DNA from: Acanthaster planci
Taxonomy: Eukaryota; Echinodermata; Asteroidea; Valvatida; Acanthasteridae
DNA: 64,000 nucleotides
Assembly: GCF_001949145.1 (NCBI RefSeq)
Contig: NW_019091401.1
Span: forward strand, 259,648-323,647
Direction of reading: 5' to 3'
This document shows, one piece after another, positions 58,981 to 64,000 of this stretch (positions are counted from its first letter, which is position 1; every line of letters starts with the position of its first letter). The notes under the pieces were generated by a model. The model was not told where the DNA came from. It made no database searches and worked only from the letters and a program-made list of their open reading frames with translations. Made by a program: the position numbers and the translations under genes.

Positions 58981-61900
58981 TTGGCTTGCTTGTGTACTCA
59001 CAGTCATTTCATCACTCACTTTCAGTTTGAACAGGCCCACTGGGTAGGCATTCACTGTGTTAAGGGGACAAGTTCTTTTGTTAGGCAAATTTGGACCGAG
59101 TTTTGGGGACACTTTCTTTCTCCCCGTAACGTTTTCGGTCTCCACAAAATAGGTGAAATGTTGAGTGCATGTCCCTACAGTGCATGTACATGTTTGTGTA
59201 CGAGCACATTGTCAAGTCAGCGGACCTTAAAAACCTTTTTGTAAGGCAAATGTACGAGTAAACTCTCTCAAATTGCCAGATGTTTTCACATTTAGGGACT
59301 TGAGATGTATCACTAGGCAGTCCAGAAGTGCCAAACAATTTACAAAGCTTTCATCTCTGCGTTTTACTCTATCCAGTGATACCAAAATCTCCAATATGTT
59401 TTGTTCTGTTATTTGATTTCATTAATTAACCCTCTTTTTGTGGGAGTAGTTTGCAAATGGCAAGTAGTCAGTCTGATGTATGCATGATTTCCTCAGTCCT
59501 TCACTTACTCCATCAAACCCTGTAAAAGGGAGCACTTCAGGTTGCATACTTGATTGCATACGCTTTCAATGGGAACAAGTGGGCTTTTTCCGCCCACACA
59601 TTTAATTTGCAGTGCCTCTTTATGTCTTTTTCCCCCTGATGTAGCTCCTTTCCCTCATTAGTCAAATGATTGAATTAGTTTAGAATTAGTTTTTCCCAGA
59701 ACTACTTACGGTTCACCACATGTACACAACTCATCACTAAAAGCCCATTTACCAGTTAAGCACCTACAGGATACACAACTCACTGCGGGCAGCATTTATA
59801 CATGAAATCTAATATACATGGACATGTACCGGTTGTGTTGGATGGTTATGGTATTTCATATTTTGTGACATACAAACTTGTACTCATAAAAGGTATTAGA
59901 GGGTAAATCTGTATTCAACCCCAAACAGTGGCCAGGGCTTCTTGTATTCGTTCAGTTTCCAAACCAGAAAGTGCAAGGATCGATAACTTTTACCTAAGTA
60001 CCCAATGCTAATCAGTGAGGAAGTGTTCCCTTTGCAGACTGTTGGTATGCCGCTAGTAAAATCCTTGAAATCTGTGTTAAGCTAGTGGCTGTACCAATTC
60101 ACTAAGCATGCAAATTTTTGCAGATAAACCTTCAATTAACTTGAAGATTACAGAATTATGTGTAGAAATGTACAGTTACAGATGTTTGCCAAAATACATA
60201 TAATGTAAAGCATATAGATGTACATGTATGCATGGCACTTCACCTATTTTCTGCATCTTTGATAAAAATGTACATGTACATCAATAACCCTCAAAGAATT
60301 TTGATATGCTGACTTTCTAAGAAGGTCGCAGCATTCACTCATACCAGCATACACTCACGTACTGGTATAGATACCGGTACGCTGCATATGTGCTTGAAAT
60401 ACTTGACAATAAAATACTGGTGCCCTCAAGTGTCTCGATCTTGATGATAGATTTTGCAATCGAATGAAAGATAATTTTTTAATGTCTTTTTGGGGGAGGG
60501 TTGCTGACAAAAGAATATTTACACATGTAACATACGTATACATGTACGTGTACATGCACAGTGTACTGTACCATTTATTAATCTCAGAAATACGGGTAAC
60601 TTTCATTCTTACTGCACAGAAATGTGAATGTCATATTTCCAACACTTCCAACATTTCTATCCAACAATTTAATAAGGCGCCGCTAACTGAGAGGTACTTG
60701 TACCTTTGATGGGACTTACAGGTACTGTACAGTACATGATGTACATGTACCAGTGGATAAATGCATACACATTTTTTCACATGGAATCTTCTAGAAACCA
60801 AAATAAATTAAAATCAAAATTTTTAGTATCTTGATGGGACATTCATATGATCTCAGAGATGACAACACTGCCATGCTCCTTGGTGCCAAGCACTAGTGTC
60901 ATTTTAGGAACAGGGTGTGAAATGTACATGTATCTGCAAAAACCATGCAATTTAGCAGTAAGCATGGTACATGTAAGCAGTGAAAAACATCTTTAGGCGG
61001 AGTTCATGTATATTTCTCGATATATCTGTATTTTGAAAGTAGTTAACATGGTCACCATTCTTATTGAACCACTGAGTTGTGATTTATTTTTGTTCAATCA
61101 ATCACTGAATCATTTCCTTTTCAATACTGACTTAGATTACTGAAGTGGTCTTTTCTTGCAATGCTTATTTTCATTTAAGGCTTAATCCAGAAAATAAAAA
61201 TCTATCTTAAGATTACTAAAAGAAGATTTCCTTGAAGAGATCCTTACAGTGTTATCATCCCGTAAATTATGTTAGTTTTACGCATGGAATGATTGGGATT
61301 TTGGGTTTGATGTTTTTGTGCCATTCTAATGTACCCTCTGGAAAAAATTTAGACTACATTTTCACAATTTTTGTGTTTGAATAATCTAATAAAAAAATGT
61401 GTCTAGATATTTGACACATTGATCAGTGAAATAACCAAATGATACTAGTGGGCTGAGGTAGTTCCTGGACCAGTTAAACTCCCATGATTTTCTCAGGCAC
61501 ATCACAATTTTTTTTTGTTTTTTTTTTTAAATATGGAGTAAATTTATGGGCTAGTTCATGTAGAAGTATCCATCCATTGGCATTGCAGATTGAAAAGTAC
61601 CAAAGAGTAGCTTAAGATAATCAGTGATAGCCAAAGATAATCAGAGAGTGTAAAACAAACATATAACAATAGAAAGATACCAATATGTGTACAGATTGTT
61701 GATGAATTGATAGAATCCATTCCTTTTCTCATTTGCATTTTTTTCCAGGGATATCACGATTCCATGGCCTACATGTACATTTATATTTGTATTCGTTTTT
61801 TTGATGAGTACCTATATCTCTGTGATGGAGAGAGTAATAGTACCACTGATATTACATGGTTACATGTGGCCACGATTCATGAGTGTCTTCGCCATTAATA

Positions 61901-63378
61901 ACAAAACCCTTTCATTATGTTGCCATGTAGGCATCCCTTATCACCAAAGACAGAGCTGCGTACATGCACAGCTCATTGGTCTTTATATCTATTTCACTGT
62001 TGAAATGACATGGTACATTAAGTACGGGTTCTTGTCCGTACTGGAAGGCTCTTCTGCTGGTAGACCAGTGAAATAGTCTGTTTTTGATGAAAACTCAACA
62101 TATACTGGTTTTCCTCATGAAAGAGGAAAGTACTGGCAGTTCTTACTTGGTTGATCTCTGTACCATTAGGTGAAGCAATGTGTGTATTGTCCTTGTATTG
62201 TACATGTAGGCTACCTGTACCGGTAGGTAACGATCCTGATGATGAATACGTATACAGGTACATGTACACTGTGTATCATTTCTGCTCTTTAGGAACGATA
62301 GCCCTGTGTCATTAATAAAAACACTTTCTCAACACAGCATCAGGAGAATGATGCCTGCATTGTACAGCACGACATGTAGCTGCAAATTGAGCTCCACAGA
62401 GCGATGTCTTGCCTGTGCATGATTTGCACGCAGACGCACCTGTGTTTTGCACATCACTGTTAAATCTACAAGTGTACACACCAGTTGGCGTTATGTAAAC
62501 TGCATTTTGGATCAGACGTCACATATTACCGTTACCCGGGATCCAGGAAATGGAGGTTGTTCTGAGTGCTCTTGGTGCTGCTGTCAACTTGTGTCTGTAG
62601 ATCATTTCGCAACGTGTACGTGGCATTGATTTTTGGATGGAGCAAAAGTAGGTTGTCCTATTTTTGCAGTGTTGGCTTCTTTATTTCAAAAGACCTGTAT
62701 GGAAATTGTATGCTTGATTCAGTTTGTAGGTGATAGTCAAGTGCCTTTAGTACAACGGAACTTACCTTGTTTTCTGGGGATATTTCTACCTTCATTTGCT
62801 AGCTGGCTGTACGTTAATAAGATTTTGTTCTGAAAATTGCTTTGTCTTTAGATAACATATGATTCTGATTACAGCTGCAGTATTCACTTGCTGAAATTAC
62901 ATGTAAGTGACTTTTGACATGCCATGTAGACAAGGTTGGATGATTTGTAAATTGCAATATGTACACCAGTTCTGGCAAGAGCTGATAATCCGTCAATCCA
63001 CATGCCTTGGATAAAGTATGCCGTGTTCCTCTGCGCCATAACATTACTGGACTGTGAACTATTTTCAGAAGCACAGGGGATTGACCATGATTGACACCAT
63101 TTGAACTCACAGTCAAGTAGAAGAGTACTAACGTCACTGGGATTGTCAGAAAGATGCGGGTGTTGTTTTGGAGTAGGCTACCCACTAGCGATTACTCGCC
63201 ACTATCTCTTGAGAAGCTTCTCTGTTTATTCATTGCCCCTGGTGGGTAACATCTATCATCATGTCAGAACTGTGAAATAACTTTCTGAGAAAGAGGAGGA
63301 TGTCTTAAAATTACAAATCCTCAATATAATGTCGTAAACTTGTCACCTCTTTGCCCGCATCCTTGCAAGAGATAAACA

Positions 63379-63491
63379 ATGGCATCACTCAGCAATATAT
63401 TCCGCCTTGATCGTGGATCATATGACGTGTTTAAAACACAGAAGAGGGAGCTTGATGCAGCACAACAAAATGTCAAGATGGCAACACACAG
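63379..63491 (+). CDS. First coding exon of an unrecognised gene
   Basis: ATG at 63379 lies in a good initiation context (AACAATGGC) with an in-frame TAA six bases upstream, so the protein must start here if the exon is real. It encodes 37 residues beginning MASLSNIFRLDRGSYDVFK, then a charged, probably helical part (QKRELDAAQQNVKMATH), and ends at AG|GTAAAA in phase 2. No second exon is visible before the window ends. The family is not recognised. It could be a separate gene or an alternative promoter of the gene at 30597-50037. Confidence 0.4.
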
Positions 63492-64000
63492 GTAAAAAAC
63501 ATGTGTTTTGTACGTGTTTAATGTTTGTTTTTGTTTTTTAAAGTACATTGATCACTAGAAGTGTTGCTTAAGGGGAAAAGCCGATGTGATGAAGGTCCCA
63601 AAGCCAATTAAAATGATCTGCAGATGTTCACCAGTGTTGGAAAGATATGAATTCTTACGCATCAACATGATCAAGTATTAAGCCTTGTGAGTATAATATA
63701 TGCAAATATGGCAGGATTTGCATTTTTTCTGCATCTCAGTATTTTTAGCTGAAATTCTGGATATATGTAGAGTTTACTCATTCAGGTTTTGCCCTTTTTT
63801 GCACTCTGTACAGGGTGTCCACATAAAAAGAATACCGAGATAAAAATTGCTGCAATAGCAAAACTACTTTATATATGGGAAAGAGAAATATATCTCTAGA
63901 AAGGGCAGAATGCCGTCTTTTTAATGGTATACAGCTTGTGATGTTATTGACACAGATGAGTGAACAAACTAGACTGGTGTTAAGGGTACTGAAATCGGCA

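Larger units (their letters stand above)
50038..63378. other. Long non-coding stretch
   Basis: Apart from the entries listed within it, this region shows no supported exon. It is AT-leaning, with frequent TACATGTA and the related palindrome TACCGGTA (e.g. 50838, 51811, 60374, 62217). It may be a large intron or intergenic. Confidence 0.45.

Noticed and set aside
1-64000. CRISPR arrays, operons, ribosome binding sites, prophage
   Set aside because: No regularly spaced direct repeats and no prokaryotic gene layout; the split genes are eukaryotic.

Overview
This is a window of animal nuclear DNA, not microbial. Genes are split into short exons with GT/AG introns, stretches between exons are AT-leaning, and two runs of N mark assembly gaps. 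Many small transposon remnants are present (hAT-like, piggyBac-like and Tc1/mariner-like miniature elements and tRNA-derived SINEs). The octamer TACATGTA and its extension into (TACATG)n recur very often, mostly after 30 kb. Two recognisable genes are metazoan: a promethin/LDAF1-like lipid-droplet gene and a full-length cyclin F. A marine invertebrate, perhaps an echinoderm, fits best, but the species is a guess.

Layout. 1-401: end of a hAT-like element. 534-1808 (+): the last two coding exons of an LDAF1-like gene, followed in frame after its TAG stop by 64 more open codons (to 2003) that contain a hydrophobic segment; a polyA signal lies at 2891. 2900-6270: convergent intergenic DNA and 3' UTR with three miniature transposons. 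6271-16282 (-): cyclin F (CCNF). I assembled it from 15 exons whose splice phases all agree; it encodes 792 residues from the first in-frame ATG. One of its introns carries a piggyBac-like MITE and another a SINE. 16283-30500: mostly non-coding, with one plausible small exon (21461-21635), promoter-like CpG patches and several weak ORFs. 30597-50037 (+): an unrecognised gene built here from three phase-compatible exons, the last a 444-codon, probably disordered exon. Its long introns hold a complete hAT MITE with 8-bp target duplications, a large hairpin element and a diverged tandem-repeat block. 50038-63378: no confident gene; it holds an assembly gap, promoter-like sequence, a stop-interrupted reading frame, a balanced-composition stretch that may be regulatory, a SINE and a MITE. 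63379-63491 (+): the first coding exon of another unrecognised gene that runs out of the window.

Functionally, the LDAF1-like protein should act with seipin in lipid-droplet formation at the ER. Cyclin F should be the substrate receptor of an SCF ubiquitin ligase. Nothing suggests the two work together; they are convergent neighbours. All identifications come from reading the translated sequence and recalled family features; no search was run.
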